DNA of 64,000 bases from Epiperipatus broadwayi (lineage: Eukaryota; Onychophora; Udeonychophora; Euonychophora; Peripatidae). A program made the translations under genes and the position numbers. Below the pieces are notes generated by a model. The model saw only the letters and a program-made list of their open reading frames with translations. It had not been told where the DNA came from and did not search any database. Location: the NCBI GenBank assembly GCA_028023455.1, contig JAQFVV010012400.1, positions 12,035,748-12,099,747 of the forward strand, read 5' to 3'. This document shows positions 36,146 through 48,550 of the stretch, piece by piece. Every line of letters begins with the position of its first letter. Position 1 is the stretch's first letter.

Positions 36146-37865
36146 CATAATCTTCATATTCTAAATATATTGTCATAATAATTCCTTTGGAATAAATCAG
36201 GGTTGACATTGTTTATATTCTTCTTCCATATACTTCTTGGAAATGATGAACAATTGTCTTACAATATTAACTTATCTGATATGTTAAGATATCAAATGCT
36301 ATAATAAAGCATAATTTATTATGTACATTTTTTTTTAGTATAAACCCTTATATACGTTTGAATTGTAAATTTATTTTTCTTGTTAAATTTTTACACTTGG
36401 GTGTGTTTACGTAATACTGTTTACATAAATCTCTGTAAAAAAATGACTGCTTTTCTCTCCAAGCTATTTATAGCGTCATATTTAAGTCAAAGTATATTGT
36501 AACGGTAATAAATACTAGCTTGAATTAATAGAGCACTAGAATTGTTGAATAATAATAATAGGATTTATTTATCTAGCTTTCATTTTGCCTCTAAATATAT
36601 ATATATGTATTTAGGTACTCTACACTCCAATCATAACCACAGGAAAAGCATGAATTCAGAGCTATGCTTGGGGGGGAGGGGTTGTTTTAAGGTCATTTGG
36701 GTATTTATTGCTTTATTTTATTAACAACTGTTATATGTAAGCTAGAGTAATTTAGCAATATGCTAACTTAATACCCTTAACGTGTGTTTTCAGAAATTAA
36801 TAAAATATTTTATTTCATTAATACTGCAGTGTGTATAAAATAACCATTGATAAATTTTATAAATATTAATTTATTAATGAGGAAAATAAAATATTTCAAT
36901 TAATAAGTAATAGTCTTCGAGAATTTCCTTTCTTGAGTACTTTTTGCTTGAAAGACCACAATAAAAGTTCGAATATCTGCTTTTGTTTCAGCTTTTATGT
37001 AATGTTTCTTATACAAAAGAATTTATCTTCTATTATTTCAATATGGATTTTTAGAAATAATTCTAAATATTTTGTTATTAGAATATTAGACAGTTTAGAC
37101 TTCAAATAATTCAAGTTCCAATATCATATTTTTATTTTTTGTCAATGAATAAGAAAATATTTTAAATAAGTTTGAAAATAACTTTCCATTCTTTAATATC
37201 ACTTTAAAAGTTCTTGAATGTCTTCCTTTATTCTAAATATTCGTTAATTACAAAACAATAAGTTAAACATAAAGTTTCTGAATTTAAAAATATCTTACCA
37301 CGAGCTTGAAAAAAAAAAACTTACGTTCTCTTCAATATTTTGAAGTAATATATTAAAAGTATTTATTATCTAAGGTATTCATATCCTTGTTCTTCTTTAG
37401 TAGTCTGTTTTCAGAGTTTTATTCGCTAATAATATTTAAAAAGTAGTTGAGGAATGTAGATTATACAATTGCTCTAGGACTGCAATTAATGAGTGACTTT
37501 CTTTATCTTAGCACTTCGTTTCTGTGTAAATCATGGTATAAGGAATCATTCCATTATTTTGAATAAATCATAAAATATTTTCAATCTTTTGCATGTCATA
37601 AAGAATTATTTAATAGCAAATTTCATTTTTGCTCTCCTTACTTCAAAGAAGAGCGGGGAGAGAAAACTAAGAATGAGGGGGAAAATCTAGTTTATTACAA
37701 TATTTCTTTCGCTTAATTTGTATATCAATGTTTTAAATATCTTTTCATAAATCTTTTGAGAATATCTCTATAATAAATTTAACGTATTTGTAAGAAAAGG
37801 GAAAATTACTAAAATATCTTACATTATATTTTTGGAAATACGATAATGTAATGTTGGCCAACATT
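36146..37865. other. AT-rich stretch without recognised genes
   Basis: Contains an (AT)n stretch near 36,595-36,608 and a G run at about 36,669-36,680. The frame at 36,542-36,724 has no known features. Confidence 0.45.
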
Positions 37866-37965
37866 ATCACTCATAACATAACAATTAGTTATCAGTTTAT
37901 CATTTCTTGACTTATGAAACTAAAAACATTTTGAATAATTGAAGTAAATCTCTTCTTAGATAGAT
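37866..37965 (+). repeat. Local direct duplication, copy 2
   Basis: Counterpart of 36,046-36,145, with small indels (atcagtttatcatttcttga against atcagtttatttcttga). Confidence 0.65.
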
Positions 37966-38089
37966 GATTTGTTTGCTAAAATGCGCCATTTTGTTTGTCT
38001 TGACAAGATATTACTTGATGCTTGACCTTCTCAGAATTCGGTTCATTCCTACATTCGGGCTACTTTTGTCATCTTCAAATTTGTCTCCA

Positions 38090-38280
38090 GGGCAAATTGA
38101 ACTTTATGACAATTTCAATTTAGTCAAATTGCACGATTTCCATTTACCAAAAGAAAAAAAAAAATGTTTCAGTGTAAAAACTTTAAAACAGTTGAGATAT
38201 ACACACCCTCACATAAGACGGGAGAAAAAGTTTATGTATGAGAATTTGCATAAAGTGACTCGTGAAGCACAAAGCAGCTC
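38090..38280 (+). pseudogene. Possible C2H2 zinc-finger remnant
   Basis: In the frame of about 38,167-38,275 the translation includes FQCKNFKTVEIY and then SHKTGEKVYV, followed by stops. HKTGEKVYV closely resembles the HTGEKPYxC linker between tandem C2H2 fingers. The second zinc cysteine before it is absent and the next finger is broken by stops, so any gene is decayed. The overlapping 106-codon frame (37,964-38,284) is in a different phase and probably accidental. Confidence 0.35.
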
Positions 38281-38284
38281 ATAA

Positions 38285-39565
38285 TATTTATGTGCAATGT
38301 CTAATACAACATACAGGGTATATTAGACGTAACATATGTCCTGCTGCCACTTAAACAGCATTTTTATATGATTTTACACATAAATAATGCCATCAAGCAT
38401 CGTGCATAGCTAAAGGATTAATACCACTTAATCATTGCATCATAATTGTAAGCCTTCATTTGAAGGTTATCTTATAAATATCGTCTCTTTTACATACCTA
38501 TAAACTAATGATCATCCCCTCTTTGATCTGTCATAGCATTAGCAGCATTAATCTATAAAATTTCATTTGTAGTTTCCATTAGCATATTAAACCGCACTTT
38601 CATAACATATGTTAACTACTGCCTATATATGTAAATTATCACTTGGTATTTTTTTATGCCAGTGAATCTATATCTGTAATGTTATCATAAATCATGCCAC
38701 CTGTTTATGTATAAATTATTAATCGCGTGAAGTCTGCTATGTTAATCGATATTGTCATATGTAAATAAACTTATTATTTATGTTCATTAAATTGTTATAT
38801 GTTAATAATTATGCATTTGTATCTCTTCATTGGATCTCAGTCGTTCATTATTTTAATAGTAATATTTTATAAGTTATAACTAATTACTATTTAATGATAT
38901 TTATCCTGGGGGTATGCTCTGTTCTTGCTCATTGTGGATGGGTGCTATATATTATAATTCATACTTTCCTTAACATGTTACCCGTTGCATTTTATTAAAA
39001 TTATTAAATATTCTTATACTTAAGATATCTGTATAAATTAGGATTTGATAGTCTTTGTTTGAAATAATTACCTTTAGTTCTCATGTTTCTCCACTGTGTC
39101 TCTGGGTCTGAAATGAATAAAATTCATCTGTTATCATCAGAAATGTTGTTTATAATGTTATAGTTTTAGAGAAGGGCAGAGTCCATGATTGCTCCTGACC
39201 TGTGTATCTTTGGCATGAGTGGATTTAGGATACTTTTGTTTTGATTCTGAATCTTGTTAGATGAACTTACAATTCTGACCGGTACAATACATGATTAAAT
39301 ATTTTATTTGACAGATAATTCCATAAATAAATAATCGATTATCTGATGAATAGGTAGTTTGGATTATGTGAATCAATACTTCATAAATAATATAATTTGT
39401 AGAATAGGTAAATCAAATGATGCATTAATTAATAATAATATGTAAGTTTATTAAGAGAATAACATGAATTACATTCAACAATTATAAATTTGAAATAGTC
39501 CATTGTATCATTATAATCTACTCTGAATGGATTGCAATCACTAAGTTGCAATCTACACTTTAAAT
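38285..39565. other. AT-rich stretch without recognised features
   Basis: No frame or repeat recognised on either strand. Confidence 0.4.
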
Positions 39566-41700
39566 CAGAGGTCCCCAAACTTTTTTGTCCTGTGAACTAC
39601 TTTACGGAATTTTTTTTGCCATAGACCCACTGCCTGCCTAATATTAAATTTTCCTAAGCTTTATATTGTCAAATATGTTTTTTACAGCTGACATAGTGCT
39701 GTTCAATTTGACAGGGCTTTGTAGAAAAAGAAAACGAACTTAAATCTTTTATTCAAACCTTTATTGAAACATTAAATTTAAAATCTTTTTTTTTTAAAAA
39801 AAAAAAACAATAAAAATCTTATTTTTATGTGAAATAAAATAAAATTAAACGTTAATAGCTCAAAATTGGAAAAAAGACTAAATTAAAATTCTTTTTTGAA
39901 ATTTAGCTCAAAACTCTGCAAATATTTGGATTTTGGACAAAAATCTGAATTTTATAACAAAGCCATAAAATAAAGCTAGGATTCAAAACTAAAAATACAA
40001 TAATTAATGGTGTTAATGAGAGGGATGAACTTGATGCTCTGATAGCAATTGCTTAATATTTGGAGTCAAATAACTGAGATATTGTCTTAATCTCCTTGTT
40101 CAATTATTTGCATAGGATTTCTTTTTTTTGTCAGCAAATTAGTTACTGTGCTAAAACCCCTTTCCACAACTTATGAAGATGGAAAAGCCATCAAAAATTT
40201 TCTTGCAATACTCCATGATGCAGGATAAATAACGGCTACATTTTTTTGAAGCCAGAACTACTGATTACCCCTTTTTGAACTGCACTTTGTAAGTTCTTCG
40301 TTAGTGCTTATTTTGAGTTCTTTTTGTAGTGCGAAATTCAATTCTTCAACTGCACCGTATGGATCAATAATCCAGTGCAGTATTTCCATAGTTAAAACAT
40401 CATCAGATGTTGAACATGTGCCAAAATGTCATCATCCTGAATGTTTGTCAATAATAAGTTGTGGAACTGCGAAAATTCACACCTTCCAATGTTTGAATAG
40501 ATTAATTCTGTCAAGAAAGCTGAAATTGTAGACTGTTTTTATTAAATGCAGACTGTCTCCTTGTAATTGCAAGTTAATCTCATTAAATTTAGAAAATCTG
40601 TTAAATAAGCAATATCTGATTTCCATTATATTAAATTTTCTTTCAAAATGGGATCTTTATCATTTAAAAACTGTAAAATTAGTTCAAAAAGTGAAAAAAA
40701 TATTTTCAAACTTAAGCCTTTTGAGAACCAGCATATTTTAGTGTGAAGAAGTAATCGATGAAAGTTTTTATCATTTTCTTCACACAACTGTTCAAACTAC
40801 CTAGAATTGAATGTGTTGCTACAAATCTTGTTTACTGCTGTTATGACAAATTGGAGAGATTGATGCAACCTGGCACTTAGATTTTTAGCTACTAAATGTT
40901 ATCAGTGAATGATGCAGGCAAATATACTAAATACTTTTTTGTTTTAAATAGCTTATAAAACCATGATAGCAACCAAACATGACTGGTGCTCTTTTAAAAC
41001 ATTAAATATTGATCTGCTTTTAGTATTTGTTGTCAAAGTTTTCGCAAAAAGCAATTCTTAATGGATTTCTTGGTCCATAACAAAATGAACATATGCCATT
41101 AATAGTGAGTGCTTCATTACCAGTTAAAGTTGACTCGTCGACTTGAAGGGGAAAATGTTTGTTTTTAGATAATTACACAAGAAGCTTTCCACATTATGAC
41201 TCATTTTGTCAATACCTCTTTGAACTGTGTTGTCGCTCAAAGGAATTTTTTTGAGTATATCATATGCAGGGTTATGAAAACAGTTTTTAAAACCTCAATG
41301 GCTGGCAAAATAAGCTGTTCTCCGATAATATGAGGCTTTCCTGATTTTGTTATGAGTAATGAAATATTGTAAGATGCCAGCAAACCATCGTCATATCTCT
41401 GATGTTAAAGCAAACATGCTGTCTAGCGTGATTTTCTTTTGAAATTTTTCTTCCAGTGTTTTAAGTATATCAAATCTTTACCTGTTTTATCAGGATACAA
41501 CCTTCTCAGACCTCCAGCTTAAATGGTTTCATAATGTTGTTGCTTAAAACTTTGTTGCACAAAAGACACATGGGCAAATGCTTGTCTGATAGTGATGGAA
41601 TGAAGCCGAACTTCAAATAATCAATGCTACACTGCCTACTTTTTTTTTTAGCCTCTGCCAGGTTGAGTAGAAGATATCTGTCGACAAAAAACAGGCTATT
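39566..41700 (-). mobile_element. Degraded ZBED-type hAT transposon
   Basis: The left terminus at 39,566 reads CAGAGGTCCCCAAACTTTTT, a typical hAT (Charlie-type) end. On the minus strand the interior encodes decayed transposase. A BED-finger start (about 41,635-41,510) reads DYLKFGFIPSLSDKH, then MCLLCNKVLSNN. Near 40,370 there is WIIDPYG...ALQKELK. The C-terminal dimerisation region (about 40,220-40,120) has SWSIARKFLMAFPSS, a stop, and VERGFSTVTNLLTKKR. Many stops and shifts are present. The matching right terminus was not found; material up to about 42,600 may belong to it. Confidence 0.7.
40100..41640 (-). pseudogene. hAT transposase pseudogene (ZBED5/FAM200-like)
   Basis: The reading pieces listed for the element run from BED finger to C-terminal dimerisation motif in the correct order on the minus strand, over about 1.5 kb, with frequent stops. 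In living members the BED finger binds the transposon ends, the RNase H-like core cuts and joins DNA, and the C-terminal motif mediates dimerisation. The plus-strand 75-codon frame at 40,304-40,531 is an antisense shadow. It is related to ZBED5/FAM200-type proteins by general resemblance only. Confidence 0.65.
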
Positions 41701-42600
41701 TAAATCTCATAAGATAAAAAATTTAAAATTAATTGACTGGATAAAGATTCTACTGAGGCATTTACATTAAAACTAAGTATAATGAAAATTGAAAAAGTAT
41801 CCTAACAATTTCTACTCTTTTGACACAAAATCTAAAAAAACACTTGCACAAACGTAATGTTGACTATTTCTTTGTTCGGATATTTAATTTTTTGTTCGAG
41901 CATGCAATTAGAGTTTTTGGTCATATGTTTTAGCAGGTATTATCTTTATTTGAAATATTTAATTCAAAAATGCGGCCGAGATTGCAATCTGAATGACTAA
42001 CTAACTAAAGGTTAGTACTTACTTTCCTTAGATATGTTTTTGATTTGCATCTGCATTTTGCACTAAATAAAGTTAATATTTTTCAATCACTACTCAAAAT
42101 TCAGAATAGAAATAGTCTATGTTTGATTCTAGCACTCCTATTTATAATTGCCTAATTTAACATGTCCATGCAAAAGTCTTGATCTGAACAAACTTTATTC
42201 ACTGTGCACAATTGCTTGATGCAATGCTGGTAATGAAAACTTGTAGAAACTTATACGTAATCATAGAATACTACCAAGCAGATACCTAAATAATCTTGTG
42301 AACCAGTAATTATTTGATTTTGTCATATTTTAATAATACGTGGGAAAAATTAGGTTTAAATATCAGTAAGAAATATTGTGATAATTGTAAAAACTACTGT
42401 TATCTTTATTTTTAGAAGCTATATTGTAATTTTTGTGATTTGCAAGAATTATAACAGCAAAATCTAAAACTTATCGTATCTATTCATATAGTTAATTATT
42501 TAAAATATCTACTTAAAAGTTTACAAAATGCCTGAAGTAATGATTTTGGTGGGTGGACCCTCAATTTTTTTTGTCGCTGACACAAACCCCCTGAAAGTGG

Positions 42601-44358
42601 AAATTGATCTCTTTGAAAACAATTCCAAACAAAGGTTAGTACATACAATCTTTACGCATTAAAAAAAAAATCTCTTTATATTTTTTAGATCAAGTAAAGC
42701 TTTCATCACAATTATTTTATGAAAAGTATTAATGCTGATCAATAGTATTATTTGATCTATTTATTAAGTTTGTATTAAATAATATAATATACTGTATTAT
42801 TCCTTTAGATTTTAAAAGAAAGAATTTTGAATAGATACCTATTGATATATATATATATATTAAACATTGAAAATAATGTAACTGTTAATTTAATGAGTTC
42901 TCAGAAATCATTTATTTATGCTAGTATCTATTACCATGGTTGACATCTTTAACGTTCTCTAATTGCAGTTCTATTTTACCATGATGTTTTCCATAACATT
43001 TCCACGATGATGTGTGTCTCCATGGACATTATTTCTAAATAGCATCCAACTATTCCCTTTTATTAGATGTCTTTGTTCATATCAACATTCAACTGTTTCA
43101 AACTGTTTAACATAGTATTCTTCACATTAGAAATGATTATTATTTTATTGTTGCTATCCACTTCATTTATTATTGTGGATTGAAACTTAAATAAATTTTA
43201 ACTTTTGCTAAAGAAAAATAAAATAATTTTTTTAAAAATTACACTCTTCTGTAAATGAGTACAAGAATTAAGCAGCCGTTGACCAAGTTGTAATTGTCAC
43301 TCCTAATGATGATGATGATCGGCTGTTTTTATAGAAAAACCCTCAGTCAATCAAACTTAGTCACTCCTCCTTAGAAGAGATACCTGGGGTTAAAAGGTTT
43401 AATCAACTTTTACAGTTAATTGAGAACTATTGTGTCACTCTGCTCTACTTAATTAACCCTTTATTTTGCTTATTTTCTTGACAATATTTTATCATTGAAA
43501 TTTTATTTTTTAGAATCATATCACTTAATAATTAAAACCAAGTAATTATTAAACACATGCAAGCACACATATCTAGACAGGGAATTTAGCTATTTCTTTA
43601 TTTTTAGACTACCCTAACACTAAATTGAGGCTAATTGAAACAACTGCATTTAAACTTATTATTTAACTAAAAGAATTAAATTTATTTAAACTAAACTGTC
43701 TTGATAACTTTACTCATTTAAAATACCTATCTTTAATAGCTAACATATTTTAAAATTACTAACTAAATTTTATTAGAAGACATCCTATTATAATCTAATC
43801 TAATTTAACAAGCTTTTATTCTAACTTTAAAATATTTATTTAAGCAAATGGCTTTATGGACTGCAACTTAGTCTGAAGGTATTAAATAGCTCCATATTAT
43901 TTATTACTTACAATTTTTTTATTATAAAACATTAACAAATAAGGACTACCTTAAGTTAGCGTGTACAAGAACCAATGTACAAAGTATGGGGTTACAATAT
44001 GTATATACTTTCCGTAACAATTAAGTCTTCTGGCAATTCAATATTTGCCTTTAACTGACAATACTATTATTTTTGTAAATGGTGCATATCTCTCAAAGTT
44101 TTCTTCTGTGTTTGCCCAGCGCGCACACTTTTTAGGCTCTAATTAACCATCATGCTGCTTAGTCTTAGTTTTAGACTGGGGTTTTTAATGTCTGATCTAT
44201 TTTATGTAAATGGCTAATTTACATAATAGTCTATTTTAAATGCAAATTATTACTGTTTGCATATATAGATTTTTCTAGAGTAAAGTTAAATTAAGATAAT
44301 TAATTCAAGAAACAATCTGTATATATTTACAATAATTATGAAATCATTTTTATTTACA
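42601..44358. other. AT-rich region without recognised genes
   Basis: Contains an (AT)n run near 42,846-42,861, an (ATG)n run near 43,304-43,317 and a 10-bp stem hairpin at about 44,202-44,226 (ttatgtaaat ... atttacataa). There is no coding content. Confidence 0.45.
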
Positions 44359-44366
44359 GTCTATAG

Positions 44367-46757
44367 CAGGGGTCCCCAACCGTATGCCCATGGGCACCAT
44401 GGCACCCACGGACCATTTTATGTGTGCCCGCCGCTATCCGAACACGATAAAAAATTATTTATCTGATACAAATAAATTTAATTTTTAAATTTTTTTATAA
44501 ATTATTGTATTATATTGTAAGCAAATTATAGGAAAAACTATACTTTTACAGCATAAAAGTGTCTATCTCTCAGTCCTCCAAGTGCAGTCTTTCTCTGCGC
44601 ACTGTACTAGCACAGAATAAATAAAGTTAACACAGATACCAATCTCTCTGCTTTTGCGCATGTTTATAAATTGTATCTGTGCATACAAGTTCGCCATTTT
44701 GAGAAATACTAAGCGGAGTCGGATTCAGAATAAAGTGAATTATTTTTTATTTTTCAAACGTCAAATTTCAAAAATTCTAACCCCAAAATGAATAAAAAAC
44801 AAAGAACCTATAATTTTAATTCTGACTGGGAAGAATCACATTGTTTCGTCAATATTAAAGATAAATGTGTTTGTTTGTTATGCGGCAGTAGTGTTGCAGT
44901 AGCGAAAAAACATAATACTGAACGTCACTTCCAGACAACCCATTTCACTTTTAATGTCATTTATCCACTTAAATCTGAATTAAGAAAGAAGAAAATATCT
45001 CTACTAAAATCGAACCTGTCTGCCCAACAAATGTAAAAATGCCACTATCGCTTCTTTGAAAATTTCTCACATTGTTAAAGAAGCATTTCTGACTGCTGCC
45101 GATTGCTTATTTGAGGGAATTTCCAACTAGCATGAGATTATGTCAGCAATACAAGGCTTACAGTTGTCTGATAATACCATCACAAGAAGAATACACAACA
45201 TTTCAAAAGACTTGCAAACTCAATTAAAGAGTGATTTGGAGATATGTGAATGGTTCTCGCTACAATTTGACGAGTCTACAGACGTAACAGATACAGCACA
45301 GTTAGCAGTTATGGTGAGAATGATATTTAGTGATTTTAGTGTAAAAGAAGAATTACTAAAAATATTACCAATGAAAGGACGAACAACAGGCGAGGATATT
45401 TACAATATATTCTTAACATACGCAAAATCTATAGATATGCCTTTGCACAAACTGTCAGCGATAACCACTGATGGAGCACCAGCAATGGTGGGTAACATCA
45501 ATGGATTTATTGCCCTCTTCAAGAAAGATAAATCATTTCCTAACTTTATGTCTTACCATTGCATTATCCATCAGGTAGTTTTGTGTGGTAAGATACTCCC
45601 CTTTGGACACGTCATGAAAGTAGTTACTATAATAGTGAACCTTATACAAGCAGCTCCTTTACAACACTGCCTTTTTAAAGACCTATTGGAAAATTCTGAA
45701 GAACCAGATCTTGTACTTCATAATAAAGCACGTTGGCTTAGTAAGGGTAAAACTCTTTCAAGATTTATCAATTTAATTGAAGAAATAAAAAATTATCTCA
45801 GTTCTAAAAATCAAAATTTTGTTGAATTAACAAACTCTTTCTGGCTTGTGGATTTGGGTTTCATCACAGATATAATGGAAAAATTGAATCATTCAAACTT
45901 ACAGCTGCAGGGGAAAAACTTACATATATCTACAATGATAGGATATGTAAAGTCATTTAAAGCCAAACTGGTTTTGTGGATATCACATCTGCAAATGAAG
46001 AAACTTGTACATTTCCCAAATATGGAAAAAATGATAGGCAATGCTGAAATTGATTTTTCATCATTTGTTGTCAGTCTTCAATTACTTCAAAACCAGTTTG
46101 AAAAATGATTTCAGCAGTTTAATATCATTGAGCCAATGGTCACCTTTTTTGTCAATCCTTTTACTTGCCAAGTAAATGTAACTGAAATAGCTGCACAAAT
46201 TGCAGAACTTGTTCAAGTTAGGGCAGAAAAACTGGAGTTAGAAATTTTGGATCTTCAGAATGACATTGTCCTAAAATCCAATGTATCAGATGAAAACTTC
46301 TGGAATATAGTTGACAGAAATAAATTTCCATTCTTGAAAAGAGCATCATACAAAATAAAATCGTTTTTTGGATCCACATACTTGTGTGAATCATTGTTTT
46401 CAACCATGAATATCATAAAATCAAAATATAGATCTCGACTGAATGACGAACATCTTGATGTTTGCTTATGAGCAGGAACATCATCATATTCCTCTAATTA
46501 TGAAGCAATTGCCAATGAAGTGTAGTGCCAAAAATCGCATTGACTTGTAATATTATATATAATTTAGTAATTTACATAAAAATATAAATGTTAATTATAT
46601 TTTAAAATTTTATTTTTGAAATAAATATTTTTTTGTACATTATGTGTATTGTTAACAATATCAAACTACAAATTTACATTGAAAAAATAAATGGTGCCCG
46701 CCATCTGGCCGGTATTATAGAATGTGCTCTTAAATGCAAAAAGGTTGGGGACCTCTG
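44367..46757 (+). mobile_element. Nearly complete GTF2IRD2-like hAT transposon
   Basis: Terminal inverted repeats are CAGGGGTCCCCAACC on the left and, read inward from the right, CAGAGGTCCCCAACC. The flanking 8-bp target duplication is gtctatag (44,359-44,366) against gtctatat (46,758-46,765), matching at 7 of 8 positions. The interior carries one transposase gene in the plus orientation. Size 2.39 kb is normal for an autonomous hAT of this type. The same ends occur as a relic at 22.2 kb. Confidence 0.9.
44788..46471 (+). pseudogene. hAT transposase, GTF2IRD2-like, inactivated
   Basis: The N-terminal piece (44,788-45,036) has a BED-type finger with CVCLLC at about residue 28 and HNTERHFQTTH after it. 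The middle piece (45,140-46,108) has LQFDESTDVTDTAQL, LSAITTDGAPAMVG and FMSYHCIIHQ, the hAT catalytic-core blocks with acidic residues in DESTD and TTDGAP. The C-terminal piece (46,136-46,471) has FLKRASYKIKSFFGS and STYLCESLFSTMNIIKSKYR, the dimerisation motif. The frame changes near 45,031, an in-frame TAG lies at 45,128-45,130, and a TGA at 46,106-46,108 separates the last two pieces, which share a frame. The family is close to the transposase domain fused into vertebrate GTF2IRD2. Few breaks imply fairly recent decay. Confidence 0.85.
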
Positions 46758-46765
46758 GTCTATAT

Positions 46766-47521
46766 AATATATGTACATACATTCCAGGTAGCAACATTTT
46801 GCTATTATAATCTTCTAGGTCTGAGAGTTCCTAAGGACGGGGGGGAAATCAAAGTAAAAAATAGCCTATTATTTGGATGTTCAAAAATTATACCTTTAGC
46901 AATGAGTGAATGATGCATTTTTTTGTTGATGGAAATATATAATCATAAAAGTACAAACATGGACAAATACTTATTCTGCAATTAGTATGGTAAGGAGATA
47001 CTATTGTGAATTAATAAACACAGCAGTTTAGCAAATGACAATATGAGGTAGTTTAGTGCAATAGTAAATTAATGATTGTTGTATTGGTTGATTAAAATAA
47101 AAAAATTTAATTTGGAGAATTGATTGGGTTTACTGTTCAACCTATCATTCGGATTCCCTAATGCACTTGATCCAAGCAACTAATTGTTATGGCTCTTTAT
47201 CAATAAGATTTGGATTGATAAACAAGCATGGATAGAAAGTCTTGATAATTCTACAGCAAAGTAAAAAATTAAGAGAAAACTATTAAAGATTTTCAGAAAT
47301 TTATTTTTGAATCTGTACAATGAAAGCATTTACCTTTCCATTTTGATAAGTTGATAGAAATATTGTTAAAAAAGCTTTATATTGGTATGCCATATATGTT
47401 ATTATTCTCAAAACTACTTTTTATTGCTCTACAATAACACTTTTAACTGTAAACATGAGTTGTTGAATTGAGTAGTGTTGATATGAAAAGTGTGTATAGT
47501 ATTCATGTTTCAAATATGGAC
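46766..47521. other. AT-rich spacer
   Basis: No coding content or recognised repeats. Confidence 0.4.
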
Positions 47522-47879
47522 ATGATTATAAGTTGCATGTTATATTTATGCTGCTTTTATTTTAAAAAGTTAAATTAAAAGGCTTATGTTTATAAATGCA
47601 AATAATTTGATTAATTTGCTTAGAAAAATAAAACACAGCATTACATTTCTAGCATTAGCAAACAGTTTTATCATCATTTTTGTATTGTCATAAGAATTTG
47701 ATGATTATAAGTTGCATGTTATATTTATGCTGTTCTTATTTTAAAAAGTTAAATTAAAAAGCTTATGTTTATAAATGCAAATAATTTGATTAATTTGCTT
47801 AGAAAAATAAAACACAGCATTACATTTCTAGCATTAGCAAACAATTTTATCATCATTTTTGTATTGTCATAAGAATTTG
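47522..47879 (+). repeat. 179-bp tandem duplication (two copies)
   Basis: Copies at 47,522-47,700 and 47,701-47,879 are almost identical, beginning atgattataagttgcatg and ending tgtcataagaatttg. Differences are very few (for example ctgcttttat against ctgttcttat), so the duplication is recent or a collapsed longer array. Confidence 0.9.
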
Positions 47880-48550
47880 ATGTTTTTAAAAAACTGATTG
47901 GGGAATATTATTATGTTTATTATATATAACTATACTACTTTGACAATTTTGTATGTGTTGTAGCTAAGCTGCAGGTTCTTCACTGTTTCTCTAAAATTGA
48001 ATAGATTAGATATTATTTGTATGGATTAAAGTATTTTAAAAGCATTTATCTTGGATATATCTGCATTTCAAAATAGTAGGCTTAACTAGTCATCAGATTA
48101 TTGGCATATGCTTATGAATAAAATAAGCATAAATGTTTTTACTAATTGGAATTGAGTCATCAGATGAATCAGTGGAAGAATAATGGGTTTTGATCTGTTA
48201 TGGACTATTTAAAGCTAATAGCACATACTCATACAAATATATATTATTTTATTCTGTGATATTGTTTGTTGTTTTTTTACTAAGAGAATTATAAACATTT
48301 CATCAAAATCTTATTATTTTTATATATAGTGTTTCATAATTATGTAGAAACATTATTAATATATATAATTCATGAACACATAATAATTTTTTTATTGTAT
48401 TTTAAAACTATATAAGTAAATGGTATTGTCATACCATAGTTGAGTTATTATCTTCTCTGTGTTTTCAAATCATAGGATATAATTAAAGAAATAATTATAT
48501 TCTTATATTGCACTTCTTTGGATATTTTGTGTTTATGATAGTACTTGATA

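Noticed and set aside
36495-36504. TGTAACGGT as the start of a third LTR of the 2.5-kb family
   Set aside because: Only about nine bases match; the following sequence is unrelated.
40304-40531. 75-codon plus-strand frame as a gene
   Set aside because: Antisense to recognisable hAT transposase remnants on the minus strand.
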